Shown here in pieces: positions 18,400 to 27,060 of a stretch of DNA of 64,000 nt (within the stretch, counting starts at the first letter, position 1; each line of letters opens with the position of its first letter). A model generated the notes under the pieces. That model was not told the origin of the DNA and ran no database searches. It saw nothing but the letters and a program-made list of their open reading frames with translations. Source of the DNA: Planctomycetia bacterium (GTDB lineage Bacteria > Planctomycetota > GCA-002687715). The translations under genes and the position numbers were made by a program. The stretch is taken from contig SXUL01000037.1 of NCBI GenBank assembly GCA_005790545.1, positions 1 to 64,000 of the forward strand. Direction: 5' to 3'.

Positions 18400-18421
18400 G
18401 GGGGCGCTCTCAGGCGCCCCC
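18400..18421 (+). terminator. GC-rich hairpin after rpsA
   Basis: GGGGGCGC (18400-18407) and GCGCCCCC (18414-18421) form an 8-bp perfect stem with the loop TCTCAG, 10 bases after the rpsA stop. No T-run follows, so it may be an RNA 3'-end stabiliser or a partial terminator. It lies just before the ATG of the next gene. Confidence 0.5.
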
Positions 18422-18430
18422 GGACCGCGC

Positions 18431-19387
18431 ATGCGCACCACGCCAGGGTTGATCCTCCTGTTGGCCATGACTGCCTGCAAGGCTCCTGAATCCGGGGGCG
18501 TGCAGGATGTGTCGAAGCCGGAGGATCCCCGCGTGGTGGAGGCGCCCATCCCGCTCGAGAACAGAGTGGTGCTTGCGCGTACTGCGTTGGCTCAGGGCGA
18601 CTACAGAAAAGTCCTTGCCTTGCTCGCCGACGGGGATTCCCTCGCTGCGGAGAGCGCGCGGGCCGAGCAGGCGCTGCTGCGGACGGAAGCGCATCGCCAC
18701 CTGCTGCAATCCGAAATCGTGGACGCGTGGATCGAGTGTGCACCGCGCACAACATTGGGCGAGGCACTGGAGCTCCGGCTCGTTCTCGCCAACGTTGGTG
18801 CTGAGCCTGTACTCATCAAGGATCGACCCCAGAATGGCGCGAGTGCCAGCACGTTGCGCATCGAAGCGAGTTGTCGCGAGTGGCCGGCCGACGGGTCCTT
18901 TGTGGAGCACCGCTTGACGCGCAGCCTTGAGCTCGGCGCCGACGTGCGTCTCGACAAGGCCGGCCGGTTTGCTGCCCGTTGCGCATTCGACACCCTTGAG
19001 ATTGCTGCCGAGAGTCCGACCTTGCGGACCTACGACATCAAGGCGGTGTTGCATACGGCGGGCCTTGAAGCAGGAGCGGCACGACACCTTGCAGCTATCC
19101 AGTTTCGTCCCACGCACGTCTTGGTGTTGCCGAAGAACTGGCAGCCGCTCGCTACGGCACCGTTGAGCTCTCTGCTCGAGGCAGTGAAACGCCGGGCCAC
19201 GCTGCATTTGCCCGTGATTGCAGCTTTGATGCCCGCGGCGGATATGGTCGAAGCGCGCCGGATTCTCGAGGCAGTCCGGACAGGCGAGGATGCAATCCTC
19301 GCTCACTCAGCCGGTGTTGCCTTGCTGGTATTGGCGCAGAACACGGCAAGTGTTCCCGGCGTGAGAGAAGGGGGAGAGGGACGGTGA
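18431..19387 (+). CDS. Hypothetical lipoprotein
   Basis: A 318-residue protein of unknown function. The N-terminus (MRTTPGLILLLAMTAC) is a lipoprotein signal with Cys16 as the probable lipidated residue. The first third contains a short tetratricopeptide-like helical stretch (residues ~40-80). The middle resembles a beta-sandwich domain (LELRLVLANVGAEPVLI...). The end is an alpha-helical HEAT-like segment. The start ATG 18431 is chosen for the lipobox. The stop overlaps tyrS by GTGA. No catalytic motif is seen. Confidence 0.65.
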   Translation: MRTTPGLILLLAMTACKAPESGGVQDVSKPEDPRVVEAPIPLENRVVLARTALAQGDYRKVLALLADGDSLAAESARAEQALLRTEAHRHLLQSEIVDAWIECAPRTTLGEALELRLVLANVGAEPVLIKDRPQNGASASTLRIEASCREWPADGSFVEHRLTRSLELGADVRLDKAGRFAARCAFDTLEIAAESPTLRTYDIKAVLHTAGLEAGAARHLAAIQFRPTHVLVLPKNWQPLATAPLSSLLEAVKRRATLHLPVIAALMPAADMVEARRILEAVRTGEDAILAHSAGVALLVLAQNTASVPGVREGGEGR

Positions 19388-20631
19388 AGGACAATGCAGG
19401 AGACGCTCTCGACAACGCGGAGGTCGAGCGTCAGCTCCAGATTCTCCTGCGTGGCACGGAGCAGGTGATTTCGCGCGAGCAACTCGCCGAACGTCTGGGC
19501 CGGAGTCTCGCGCGCCGGGAGCCTTTGCGCGTGAAGCTCGGTGTGGATCCCACGGCCGCAGCCCTGCACCTCGGATTCACGCTGGGTTTGCGCAAGCTGC
19601 GTCAGTTTCAGGACCTCGGACACATCGCAGTCCTGATCATCGGTGATGCGACGGCCATGGTCGGAGATCCCACCGGACGCAACAAGGCCCGCCCTCGGCT
19701 CGACGCGGCAACGGTGGACGCCAACGCAACACACTATCTCGAGCAGGCCATGAAGGTTCTCTCGCCGGAGCGTCTGGAAGTGCGACGCAATGGCGAGTGG
19801 TTGAAGCGCCTCGACTTCGACGGGTTCATTGACCTTGCATCGCGGAGCACCGTGGCACGCATGTTGGAGCGTGATGACTTCTCGAAACGCTGGAATGGAG
19901 GCGTTGCAATCCAACTCCACGAGTTTCTCTATCCCTTGCTCCAGGGTGCGGACAGTGTGGCGGTTCGAGCCGATGTGGAGCTGGGCGGCAGGGACCAGTT
20001 GTTCAATCTTCTGGTTGGGCGAGACCTCCAGGAACAACACGGTCAGGTTCCGCAAATCTGCATGACCACGCCGCTGCTGCTCGGCCTTGATGGCCAGCGC
20101 AAGATGAGCAAGACCTACGACAATTGGATCGGCATCAATGAGTCGCCCGAGGAGATGATGCTGAAGGTGATGCGCATCACGGACGGCATGCTGCGCGACT
20201 GGATGTTGCTGTTGACGGATCTTGATGAGGCGGCGATTGCCGGACTTCTCGCCGTGGGCGTGAATCCACGCGATGCCAAACTGGAACTGGGGCGTCGGAT
20301 TGTGGCTTGCTACTGGGGCGAGGCCGCTGCAATGGCCGCAGCGGAAGCATGGCTGCGCCGTGTTTCGCGCAAGGAAACAGATGCGACAGTTCCGGTGCTC
20401 TTGCTGCCGGGGGAGTGGCAGGGACGTGAGGTGTCGCTGCTGGAGCTCCTCGTGCACACAGGATGGTTTCAGAGCAAGGGCGAGGCGCGGCGTCAGCTCG
20501 AACAGCGCGCTGTGAGCCTCGGGGAACGGCGCATCGAGAACCCCGCCGAGCGCGTGTGCTGCGAAGCCGGGATGCTCCTGCGCGTCGGCAAACAACGCCT
20601 CGCCATGCTGCAGTGGAAGGAGCTCGCGTGA
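19384..20631 (+). CDS. tyrS: Tyrosyl-tRNA synthetase
   Basis: A 415-residue class I aminoacyl-tRNA synthetase that charges tRNA-Tyr. The HIGH-type motif is HLGF at residues 62-65. The KMSKS-type motif is KMSKT at 240-244, and the substrate-discriminating IIGDATAMVGDPTGR is present. The C-terminal ~65 residues form an S4-like RNA-binding domain (HTGWFQSKGEARRQL). The spacing and C-terminal arrangement point to the TyrZ-type subgroup. The GTG start overlaps the lipoprotein stop. Confidence 0.94.
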   Translation: MKDNAGDALDNAEVERQLQILLRGTEQVISREQLAERLGRSLARREPLRVKLGVDPTAAALHLGFTLGLRKLRQFQDLGHIAVLIIGDATAMVGDPTGRNKARPRLDAATVDANATHYLEQAMKVLSPERLEVRRNGEWLKRLDFDGFIDLASRSTVARMLERDDFSKRWNGGVAIQLHEFLYPLLQGADSVAVRADVELGGRDQLFNLLVGRDLQEQHGQVPQICMTTPLLLGLDGQRKMSKTYDNWIGINESPEEMMLKVMRITDGMLRDWMLLLTDLDEAAIAGLLAVGVNPRDAKLELGRRIVACYWGEAAAMAAAEAWLRRVSRKETDATVPVLLLPGEWQGREVSLLELLVHTGWFQSKGEARRQLEQRAVSLGERRIENPAERVCCEAGMLLRVGKQRLAMLQWKELA

Positions 20632-21953
20632 CTCTCGACCTGCTGCTCCGTGGTGGTGAGGTGTTCATCGACGGTGAACTGCGGCGCGGCGATCTCGGCA
20701 TCAGTGCTGGGCGAGTCGTGTGGCCTGTTTCTGCGGATGCAACAGCCCGGCGCACCCTGGATGTGCATGGCTGCATGATTCTCCCGGGCATGATCGATAC
20801 CCACGTGCATTTCCGGGAACCGGGTCGTACGGACAAGGAGGATTTCGAGAGCGGTACTCGGGCCGCGGTGCTCGGCGGTGTCACCACGGTTCTGGAGATT
20901 CAGAACAACGAACCGTTGATGACGGACGTGGCGTCATTGCGCGCGAAGCATGCCCTCGTGGGTCCCAAGTCATGGTGTCACTACGGCCTCTACGCCAATG
21001 TCGGCTTGGAGAATCTTCCGAAGCTCGTCGAGCTTGCGGAGGAGGTCTGCGCCTTCAAGGTGTTCATGACGCAGAGCGTCGGGCCGCTCACAGTCACCGG
21101 GCTCGGCGACCTGTGGCGCGCCATGCAGGCCGTGCGTGCGACCGGCCGCGTACTCGCTGTTCACGCCGAGGCTGACAGCATCTGCAAGATTGCTCGCGAG
21201 GGCTTGCCCGACACATTCGCCTCGCACGCCCGCTCCAGGCCGGCGCTTGCTGAGGCTGCGGCCGTTGCTGAGGCGTTGGAACTCGCCGCCGCGACCGGGG
21301 TGCCTGTGAACCTCGCGCATCTTTCGACGGCACGCGCGGTCGCATTGGTGGCAGACGCGAAGCATCGCGGTATCGCTGTGAGCGCCGCTACCTGTGCGCA
21401 CTACCTCCGCTTCACCGAGGACGACGTGGCACGCGAAGGTGCTGTTCTCAAGGTGAACCCACCGATCAAGGCAGCCAGTGATAGGGCTGCACTCCTGAAG
21501 GGCCTTCGCGAAGGCGTGATTGATCACGTCCACAGCGACCACGCTCCGCACACTCCGGGAGAGAAGGCGCGGCCATGGAGCGGTGCGCCCTCCGGAATTG
21601 CCGGTATTCAGTATCAGTTGCTGGAGCTGCTCGAAATCCACTGGCGTGGTGAACTGCCTCTCGCCGATCTCGTGCGGGCTGTTTCAGCGGCACCTGCGCG
21701 GGCTTTCGGCCTCAGGGATCGCGGCACGCTGGCAGCCGGCAGCGTCGCGGACCTTGTGGTCATCAGCAAGAACGAGCCTTCGACGGTCCGTGCAGAAGAC
21801 ATTGCTTCGCGTTCCGGAGCCACGCCCTGGATGGGATGCCATTTCCGTTCCTCGATCAAGGCGACTTTGGTGGGCGGAGTGGTGGCTGTGGAAAATGGTC
21901 GCGTGATCGGTCGCCCGGCCGGGAGCCGCGTGTCCGTGGACCGTATGATCTGA
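20628..21953 (+). CDS. pyrC: Dihydroorotase, amidohydrolase family
   Basis: A 441-residue amidohydrolase that closes carbamoyl-aspartate to dihydroorotate in pyrimidine synthesis. It has the zinc motif HVHFREPG (residues ~58-65), a conserved Lys in the 'FKVFM' block (the carbamylated lysine position), HAE and HLS motifs for later zinc ligands, and DHAPHTPGEK with the catalytic Asp near residue 305. This is the long, class I type (PyrC/AllB family). Dihydroorotase fits better than allantoinase because of the motif details. The GTG start at 20628 overlaps tyrS (GTGA). Confidence 0.85.
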   Translation: MTLDLLLRGGEVFIDGELRRGDLGISAGRVVWPVSADATARRTLDVHGCMILPGMIDTHVHFREPGRTDKEDFESGTRAAVLGGVTTVLEIQNNEPLMTDVASLRAKHALVGPKSWCHYGLYANVGLENLPKLVELAEEVCAFKVFMTQSVGPLTVTGLGDLWRAMQAVRATGRVLAVHAEADSICKIAREGLPDTFASHARSRPALAEAAAVAEALELAAATGVPVNLAHLSTARAVALVADAKHRGIAVSAATCAHYLRFTEDDVAREGAVLKVNPPIKAASDRAALLKGLREGVIDHVHSDHAPHTPGEKARPWSGAPSGIAGIQYQLLELLEIHWRGELPLADLVRAVSAAPARAFGLRDRGTLAAGSVADLVVISKNEPSTVRAEDIASRSGATPWMGCHFRSSIKATLVGGVVAVENGRVIGRPAGSRVSVDRMI

Positions 21954-21968
21954 CGGCGAGGTGTCCTC

Positions 21969-23453
21969 ATGCGCGCGTTGCTCTTGCTGCTGGTCCTCGG
22001 GAGTCTCCTCCCGGCCGACGATGTCACTCTGAAGAACGGTCAGGTCCACAAGAACCTGACCCTCGTGAAGGAAATGCCCAAGCAGTTTCAGTACGAAACG
22101 CTGGACGGGCGCGTGCTTACCTTCATGAAGGATGCGGTTCAGGACCGCATCGTGGCTGCCACTCCACTGGATGAGTTCCGCAAGCGCAGAGGCGCGCTTC
22201 CGGCCGGAAACGTTGCCGCGATGGTGGAGCTTGCGGCGTGGGGCCAGGAGCAGGGAGTCAGCAAGGAGACCAAGAAACTCTGGGACGCCGCGCTGAAGGC
22301 TGATCCAGAGAATGCCGCAGCGCGCGCTGCGCTCGGGTTTCACAGGCTGGACGGAAAGTGGTTGAGTGAAGCGGAGTTCGCGAAGGCGCGTGATGCGAGT
22401 CTCGAAGCAGGTTGGAAGCTGCGTGGCTGGCGCAAGGTGAAGGACAAATGGTTGCGCCCTGTCGAGGCCTTTCGCGCGGAAAAGGGCCTCGTCGAAGTGC
22501 AGGGGCAATGGGTGACGGTGGCTCAGCAGAAGAAGATCGAGACCGAAAAGCTGAACTGGTGCGCGTATGGCACGTGGGTCAGTGCCGATGACAAGCAACA
22601 ACTGGATGCCGGCCTGCTGAAGGAAAAGGGCAAATGGGTTCCGGCCGCAAATCTGGATGCGGCTCATGCAGATCAGAAGAACCCTTGGACTTTGACCACG
22701 GGCACCGTTGCACTCAACACCAACGTGCGCCATGAGCGCGCGCTGAAGATCCTGAGTGTCGCTGACGACATCTATAGCGGGCTGGTGAAGGTCGGCGGGG
22801 TGCACCCAGACAGCAACGGCAAGTGGATGCCACTGCTGCTGCTCGTCGGACGCGGCATCAAGTCGTACCAAGGCATGGGTGCAGCATTCGGTGCCAGCGA
22901 TCGCGAAGCGAACCACTCCAGCGGGTACGGCGCTTTCATGAGCAGCAAGGGACTGGGCGATTTCGGCGGGCTTGCCCTGACCTATGACAACGATGACGAT
23001 GACTGGATGAGAGTCTGGGTTGGTCACGCACTCGGGCATGCCTATCTCGACCGGTTCAAGCCGGAAGACACGCACGAAGAACGACTCACGGAAGCGTTCG
23101 CGGGGTACGCCGCGGCGTTGCACGGCGGGTCATGGCAACCGACTTGGTGGTACTGGTGCCGTTGGTTGAAGGATGGCCCGATTCCGGATGCGAGCAGAAT
23201 CATCGAAGCTGCGAGCTACCGGGATGACAAGTCGCTTGCATGGGCTGGCACGCTGCTGCATTGGCTTTCGAAAAAGAATGAGACTGCATTCGGCGAGTTC
23301 TGGGAGACGTTCGGCATGGGCCGCGGGAACGCGGCTGATCTGCTGAAGGCCTGCTGCAGCGTGGACGGAAAACTCGACGCGAAGGCCATGGACGAGGAGT
23401 TTCAAGCTTGGGTCACGAAGATGCGCGGAACCTTCAGGCCATGGGACAAGTAG
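21969..23453 (+). CDS. Secreted protein resembling a gluzincin metallopeptidase with HEXXH changed
   Basis: A 494-residue exported protein (signal peptide 1-16, cut before DDVTL). Residues ~20-70 form a short 'SHOCT/LKNG'-like beta segment (LKNGQVHKNLTLVKE). Residues ~95-220 are helical and contain repeated 'GKW' elements. The C-terminal half resembles planctomycete DUF1570-type peptidases. At residues 353-357 the zinc motif reads HALGH instead of HExxH, with a Glu at 375 (18 residues later) where the third ligand normally lies. Two His and one Glu could still bind zinc, but the catalytic Glu is Ala. The role is unknown. Confidence 0.6.
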   Translation: MRALLLLLVLGSLLPADDVTLKNGQVHKNLTLVKEMPKQFQYETLDGRVLTFMKDAVQDRIVAATPLDEFRKRRGALPAGNVAAMVELAAWGQEQGVSKETKKLWDAALKADPENAAARAALGFHRLDGKWLSEAEFAKARDASLEAGWKLRGWRKVKDKWLRPVEAFRAEKGLVEVQGQWVTVAQQKKIETEKLNWCAYGTWVSADDKQQLDAGLLKEKGKWVPAANLDAAHADQKNPWTLTTGTVALNTNVRHERALKILSVADDIYSGLVKVGGVHPDSNGKWMPLLLLVGRGIKSYQGMGAAFGASDREANHSSGYGAFMSSKGLGDFGGLALTYDNDDDDWMRVWVGHALGHAYLDRFKPEDTHEERLTEAFAGYAAALHGGSWQPTWWYWCRWLKDGPIPDASRIIEAASYRDDKSLAWAGTLLHWLSKKNETAFGEFWETFGMGRGNAADLLKACCSVDGKLDAKAMDEEFQAWVTKMRGTFRPWDK

Positions 23454-23598
23454 TGCGCGGCGCTTGACTTCCACGGCCATGCACCTCTAGGCTCCCGCAT
23501 CGGGAGTGGGCTCCGCGCGCGAACAGTGCTTCGTGCTGCAGGGCGCCTGATGGCCTTTGGTGGCATTCAAGGGTTGGCAATTCAGAACTCAGGTAGTC

Positions 23599-23916
23599 AT
23601 GTCTCAAAGAAAGTGCCACCACTGTGGTGCGGTGTACAAGGATGCAGCTGCACCCGGGTTCAACAACCTGTGCGCCTGCGGGGCTTCGTTGCATTCATGC
23701 GCGAACTGCGTCCACTTTGTGCCGCGTGGCAAGCTCTGGTGCCTGAAGCCAGGGGTGCCGGTGATCCGTGACCCCAACGCATCCAACCGCTGCGAGGGGT
23801 TCGAATTCCTGATGGACCATCACGGCGGGAACGCTCCGGCGCGAGATCCAGGGGCCGGGCAGCGCGGTGGTGATGCCCTGCAGCGTTGGAACGACTTGTT
23901 CAAACCCGAGAACTGA
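23599..23916 (+). CDS. Small eight-cysteine metal-binding protein
   Basis: A 105-residue basic protein. The cysteines form two modules: C6-H-H-C9 with C25-A-C27, typical of a zinc ribbon; and C34-A-N-C37, C48, C65. The spacing of the second set, with 'CxxCxxF...C...C.GF', recalls the small FeS subunits or domains of the HiPIP-like benzylsuccinate synthase type. I chose ATG 23599 (MSQRKCHHCG) over an upstream GTG. The C-terminal 30 residues are Gly-rich and end with RWNDLFKPEN. It stands alone between the peptidase-like gene and convergent ino1. Function unknown. Confidence 0.55.
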   Translation: MSQRKCHHCGAVYKDAAAPGFNNLCACGASLHSCANCVHFVPRGKLWCLKPGVPVIRDPNASNRCEGFEFLMDHHGGNAPARDPGAGQRGGDALQRWNDLFKPEN

Positions 23917-24005
23917 GAGTTGCTCCGGTGTCCTTACATAACAAGGATTATCGGACCATTGGTTCCGCCCAACACATCAAAACAAGGCACAATTGAACGC
24001 GGCTC

Positions 24006-25214
24006 TCAGCGTGTCTGACCCGCGGCCAGCCACCGTTCCAGGCGATGAAACTGGCTGTGCAGATCGTCCTCGGCAACATCGAGCGGGGCTTTGAAGAACA
24101 CCCCGAGTTGGGGCATGGCTCCCGACTCCCCGCGCTCTTTCGCGACGAGCGCCATCCTGATCATGTCGAGGATCAGTGGCGCAGCGAGCACGCTGTCCGT
24201 TCCAGCCCACGTAAACTGAAGCGACATGCGATGGCCGAGGAACCCGGCAAAGTGAACGAAGTCCCAAGCCGTCTTGTTGTCTTCGAGGCTCGGAACGTAG
24301 TCGATCCGCACCAGTGAGTCCGGGGTGTAGCCGAGGATGCGCCCGAGGATGCCGTCCTTGTTGCGCACCTTGGCAGCCTTGTGTGCGGGATCACGAAGAA
24401 CCTCGCCATCGCGATCGCCCAGGAGGTTGTAGCCCATCCACGAAAGCACTTGCAGATTGCGGTAGCGGAACATCGGAGCCAATGCTGACTTCACCAACGT
24501 CTCGCCCGTCTTGCCGTCATTGCCCATGTAGAGGACGCCACGCAGGTTCGCGATCTCGCGCACTCCTTGCGTCAGGAAGGCTTCGTTGGGTGTGAAGTTG
24601 AGAATGGCATCCGCTTCAAGAGCGGCAGCCGCGCCATAGATCTCTGACGAACGCAAGCGATCCGTGTTCTTCCGGACCGCCCCCAGCAGCGCATCCATCG
24701 AGCGATGGTGCGCTGCTGGCCGCAGCGGCGGCTCGGTGCTGGCCACGTTGACGACAATGAGCTGGTCCAGAGACTCCCGCTCTCGGAACTGACGCAGGTC
24801 TTTCCTGAACTGGCCGAGCATCGCTCGCGGCAGGAGGTTTCGCACACTCTTCTTTTCGGCAAGACGCCGGATAGCCGGTCCACAGTTGAGCACCGCACCC
24901 TTAACAATCCGGCTCTCGACTGCATCCAAGTCGCGGCGAATGGCAGCCAGAGAGTCCTGAGGGAAACAATGCGTGGCGGCGGCCACGGCTGCAGCCGAAG
25001 CGTGCAGCGAGCAGCCGCGGATGTCATGTCCCCCGAAGACAAAGGAAGAAAATGGCGCCCACGCAACACTGCGCCCGGATGGGCCTTCGGTCAACAGCCC
25101 CGTGGCCGGAACGAGGCCGTGCGCAAGCATGCGCGTGCCGGCGACAAGTGTGGTGGCAAGACCTCCCCGGGCGCCTATGAGCCACACACCGATGCGAGGT
25201 TGCTTGCGCGCCAT
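24006..25214 (-). CDS. ino1: Myo-inositol-1-phosphate synthase
   Basis: A 402-residue NAD-dependent enzyme that isomerises glucose-6-phosphate to inositol-1-phosphate. It has an N-terminal dinucleotide site (GARGGLATT), the family-wide SSxxG-like GNDGKTGET segment, GYNLLGDRDGEVL, and the KVRNKDGIL and VRIDYVPSLEDNKTAWDF motifs of INO1. The start ATG 25214 gives 'MARKQPRIGVWLIG'; a start six codons upstream is possible. Bacterial homologues supply inositol for lipids or compatible solutes. Its stop is separated by ~90 bases from the convergent small-protein gene. Confidence 0.85.
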   Translation of the reverse strand: MARKQPRIGVWLIGARGGLATTLVAGTRMLAHGLVPATGLLTEGPSGRSVAWAPFSSFVFGGHDIRGCSLHASAAAVAAATHCFPQDSLAAIRRDLDAVESRIVKGAVLNCGPAIRRLAEKKSVRNLLPRAMLGQFRKDLRQFRERESLDQLIVVNVASTEPPLRPAAHHRSMDALLGAVRKNTDRLRSSEIYGAAAALEADAILNFTPNEAFLTQGVREIANLRGVLYMGNDGKTGETLVKSALAPMFRYRNLQVLSWMGYNLLGDRDGEVLRDPAHKAAKVRNKDGILGRILGYTPDSLVRIDYVPSLEDNKTAWDFVHFAGFLGHRMSLQFTWAGTDSVLAAPLILDMIRMALVAKERGESGAMPQLGVFFKAPLDVAEDDLHSQFHRLERWLAAGQTR

Positions 25215-25240
25215 GGTTCTGTTTTTTAGCAAAGCTCTTG

Positions 25241-26932
25241 TCAGTTCACTGACGAGCGATGTTCACGGTCGAGGAACGCCGAGGTGGCGCCCACCAGCGG
25301 CATGCGCCGCCCGACTCCGAATGCTTTCGCCGACAGTTTCAGTCCCGGAGCGGCCTGGCGGCGTTTGTACTCGGCGCGGGCCACCAGACTGAGCACGCGA
25401 TCCACCAACTCTGCTTCCAAGCTCTGCTCGCGATCGAGGATGGCTCGCACACCCAGCCCCTCCTCAATGTGCAGTTGCAGGATGCGATCGAGGACTTCGT
25501 AGGGCGGCAGCGAATCCTGATCCAGTTGCCCCGGCCTCAATTCCGCTGAGGGTGGCTTGGTCATGCTGTTCGCGGGGATCCAGCCTTGCGCCGCGTAGCC
25601 TGCGGCAAGGGCATAAACTTCCGTCTTCCAGAGATCCGCGAGCGGTGCAAGGCCCCCGCACATGTCGCCATAGAGTGTGCAGTAGCCCGTGGCTAGTTCA
25701 GACTTGTTCCCCGTGCTGAGAACCATGAAGCGCGTTTCGTTGCTCAGAGCCATGAGCAGCACACCGCGCAGCCGCGCTTGGAGGTTTTCCTCGGTCAGGC
25801 CGAACTCGTGCGGACTCGTCACCTTTGCGAGCGTGCCGAGCGCGGCTTCAAACATGGGCTCGATACTGACTTCGTCACAGCGAATGCCGAGCGCCTGAGC
25901 AAGGGCGAGCGCATCGTGAAGGCTGCCAGCAGAACTGAAGCGGGACGGCATGGCCAGCCCCCGCACGCGGGCAGCCCCGAGGGCATCGACGGCCAAGGCC
26001 GCCGTGAGAGCAGAATCAATGCCTCCGGAGAGTCCCAGCAAGACGCCCGGAAACCCGCACTTGTCCACATAGTCGCGCAACCCGAGCACGACCGCGGAAC
26101 GCAGCTCCCCTGCCGGATCTCGCTTGTCCCCGTGCTGCGCGCGGGAGTGGACGATCGCTTCCTCGCAATGTGGGCCTCGAGCAATCTCGGCACCGTGTTC
26201 ATCGACAATGATCGAGTTGCCGTCGAAGATGATGTCGTCGCAACCACCGACGAGATTGCACAACGCCATGGGAACGCCGAGGCGTCGGGCCGTGGCGGTA
26301 ACCAATGCACGACGACGCTCGGGTTTGCCACGAGCGAAAGGTGAAGCTGAGAGATTGAGAATCATGCGCGCTCCCGCAGCGACCAAGCGCGCCGCCGGAT
26401 CACGGGCGTAGGGCTGTGCCTCCGGCGTGCAGGGATCAACCCACAAGTCCTCGCAGATGGTGACACCGACTGGAACGCCATTGATCTCCACGACGCAGGA
26501 ATCCGCCGCAGGTTCGAAATAGCGCCCCTCATCGAATACATCGTAGTTCGGGAGAAGTTCCTTGCCCCACACGGCGCGAACCCGCCCCTGGTCGAGGAGC
26601 AAAGCCGCATTGGTGAACGTCTTGCCGTGACCTGTGCGAGGGAGTGCGGTTCCCAGAATCAGTGGAATGCGCAGACGTGACGCCAACAGAGTCGTCAATT
26701 CAGCCGCGCGGGCCACGAACCCCTGACGGAACAGGAGATCTCTTGGCGGGTATCCAAGAAGCGCCAGTTCGGGAGTTACCGCAAGGGCAGCTCCTTCCTC
26801 TGCTGCCCTCCGGGCCGCGGCCTCGATGCGCTGTGCGTTGCCCTCAAGGTCTCCGGGCGTGCAATTCAATTGCAAAAGTGCGATCGCGTTCGTGTGCACG
26901 CACGACTGTAAGTCATGGCTGCGGGGTTTCAT
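25241..26932 (-). CDS. nadE: Glutamine-dependent NAD+ synthetase
   Basis: A 563-residue bifunctional enzyme. The N-terminal nitrilase-fold glutaminase (about 15-260) has Glu55 (TPELALLGYPP), the catalytic Lys in KELLPNYDVFDEGRYF and the nucleophile Cys in TICEDLW. The C-terminal NAD synthetase domain carries the ATP pyrophosphatase P-loop LGLSGGIDSALT and the STGNKSELATGYCTLYGD signature. It makes NAD from deamido-NAD, ATP and glutamine. The ATG at 26932 places 'IALLQLNCTPGDLEGN' close to the N-terminus, as is usual. It is transcribed divergently from the HEAT genes. Confidence 0.9.
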   Translation of the reverse strand: MKPRSHDLQSCVHTNAIALLQLNCTPGDLEGNAQRIEAAARRAAEEGAALAVTPELALLGYPPRDLLFRQGFVARAAELTTLLASRLRIPLILGTALPRTGHGKTFTNAALLLDQGRVRAVWGKELLPNYDVFDEGRYFEPAADSCVVEINGVPVGVTICEDLWVDPCTPEAQPYARDPAARLVAAGARMILNLSASPFARGKPERRRALVTATARRLGVPMALCNLVGGCDDIIFDGNSIIVDEHGAEIARGPHCEEAIVHSRAQHGDKRDPAGELRSAVVLGLRDYVDKCGFPGVLLGLSGGIDSALTAALAVDALGAARVRGLAMPSRFSSAGSLHDALALAQALGIRCDEVSIEPMFEAALGTLAKVTSPHEFGLTEENLQARLRGVLLMALSNETRFMVLSTGNKSELATGYCTLYGDMCGGLAPLADLWKTEVYALAAGYAAQGWIPANSMTKPPSAELRPGQLDQDSLPPYEVLDRILQLHIEEGLGVRAILDREQSLEAELVDRVLSLVARAEYKRRQAAPGLKLSAKAFGVGRRMPLVGATSAFLDREHRSSVN

Positions 26933-26975
26933 GCTCAGCACGGCAGTGCTGTCCTCTCCGCACAACACAACCGCC

Positions 26976-27005
26976 TTGACTGATCCAGCGGAATCCCTGT
27001 ACTCT
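26976..27005 (+). promoter_or_regulatory. Possible sigma-70-type promoter before the first HEAT gene
   Basis: TTGACT (26976-26981) and TACTCT (27000-27005) are spaced by 18 bases, 56 bases before the start codon at 27061. The -10 box matches TATAAT at only three of six positions, so this is a weak prediction. The site lies in the spacer between divergent nadE and the HEAT genes. Confidence 0.3.
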
Positions 27006-27060
27006 TCCAGCAGCTGCGGCTTGCGAAGCATGTTGGCGCTCCCTGCGCAACCAGCATCGG

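Noticed and set aside
19303-20595. 430-codon antisense frame over tyrS
   Set aside because: Composition and position are a shadow of tyrS, which has HIGH and KMSKS motifs.
21684-23123. 479-codon antisense frame over the metallopeptidase-like gene
   Set aside because: Shadow frame; the plus-strand gene has a signal peptide and family features.
23795-23815. GGTTCGAATTCC-like tRNA T-arm
   Set aside because: It lies inside a coding frame, and no acceptor or anticodon arms surround it.
27034-27056. Sigma-54-like GG-N10-GC site before HEAT copy 1
   Set aside because: The spacing fits, but the -12 element lacks TTGC and the -24 box is TGGCGC; treated as chance.
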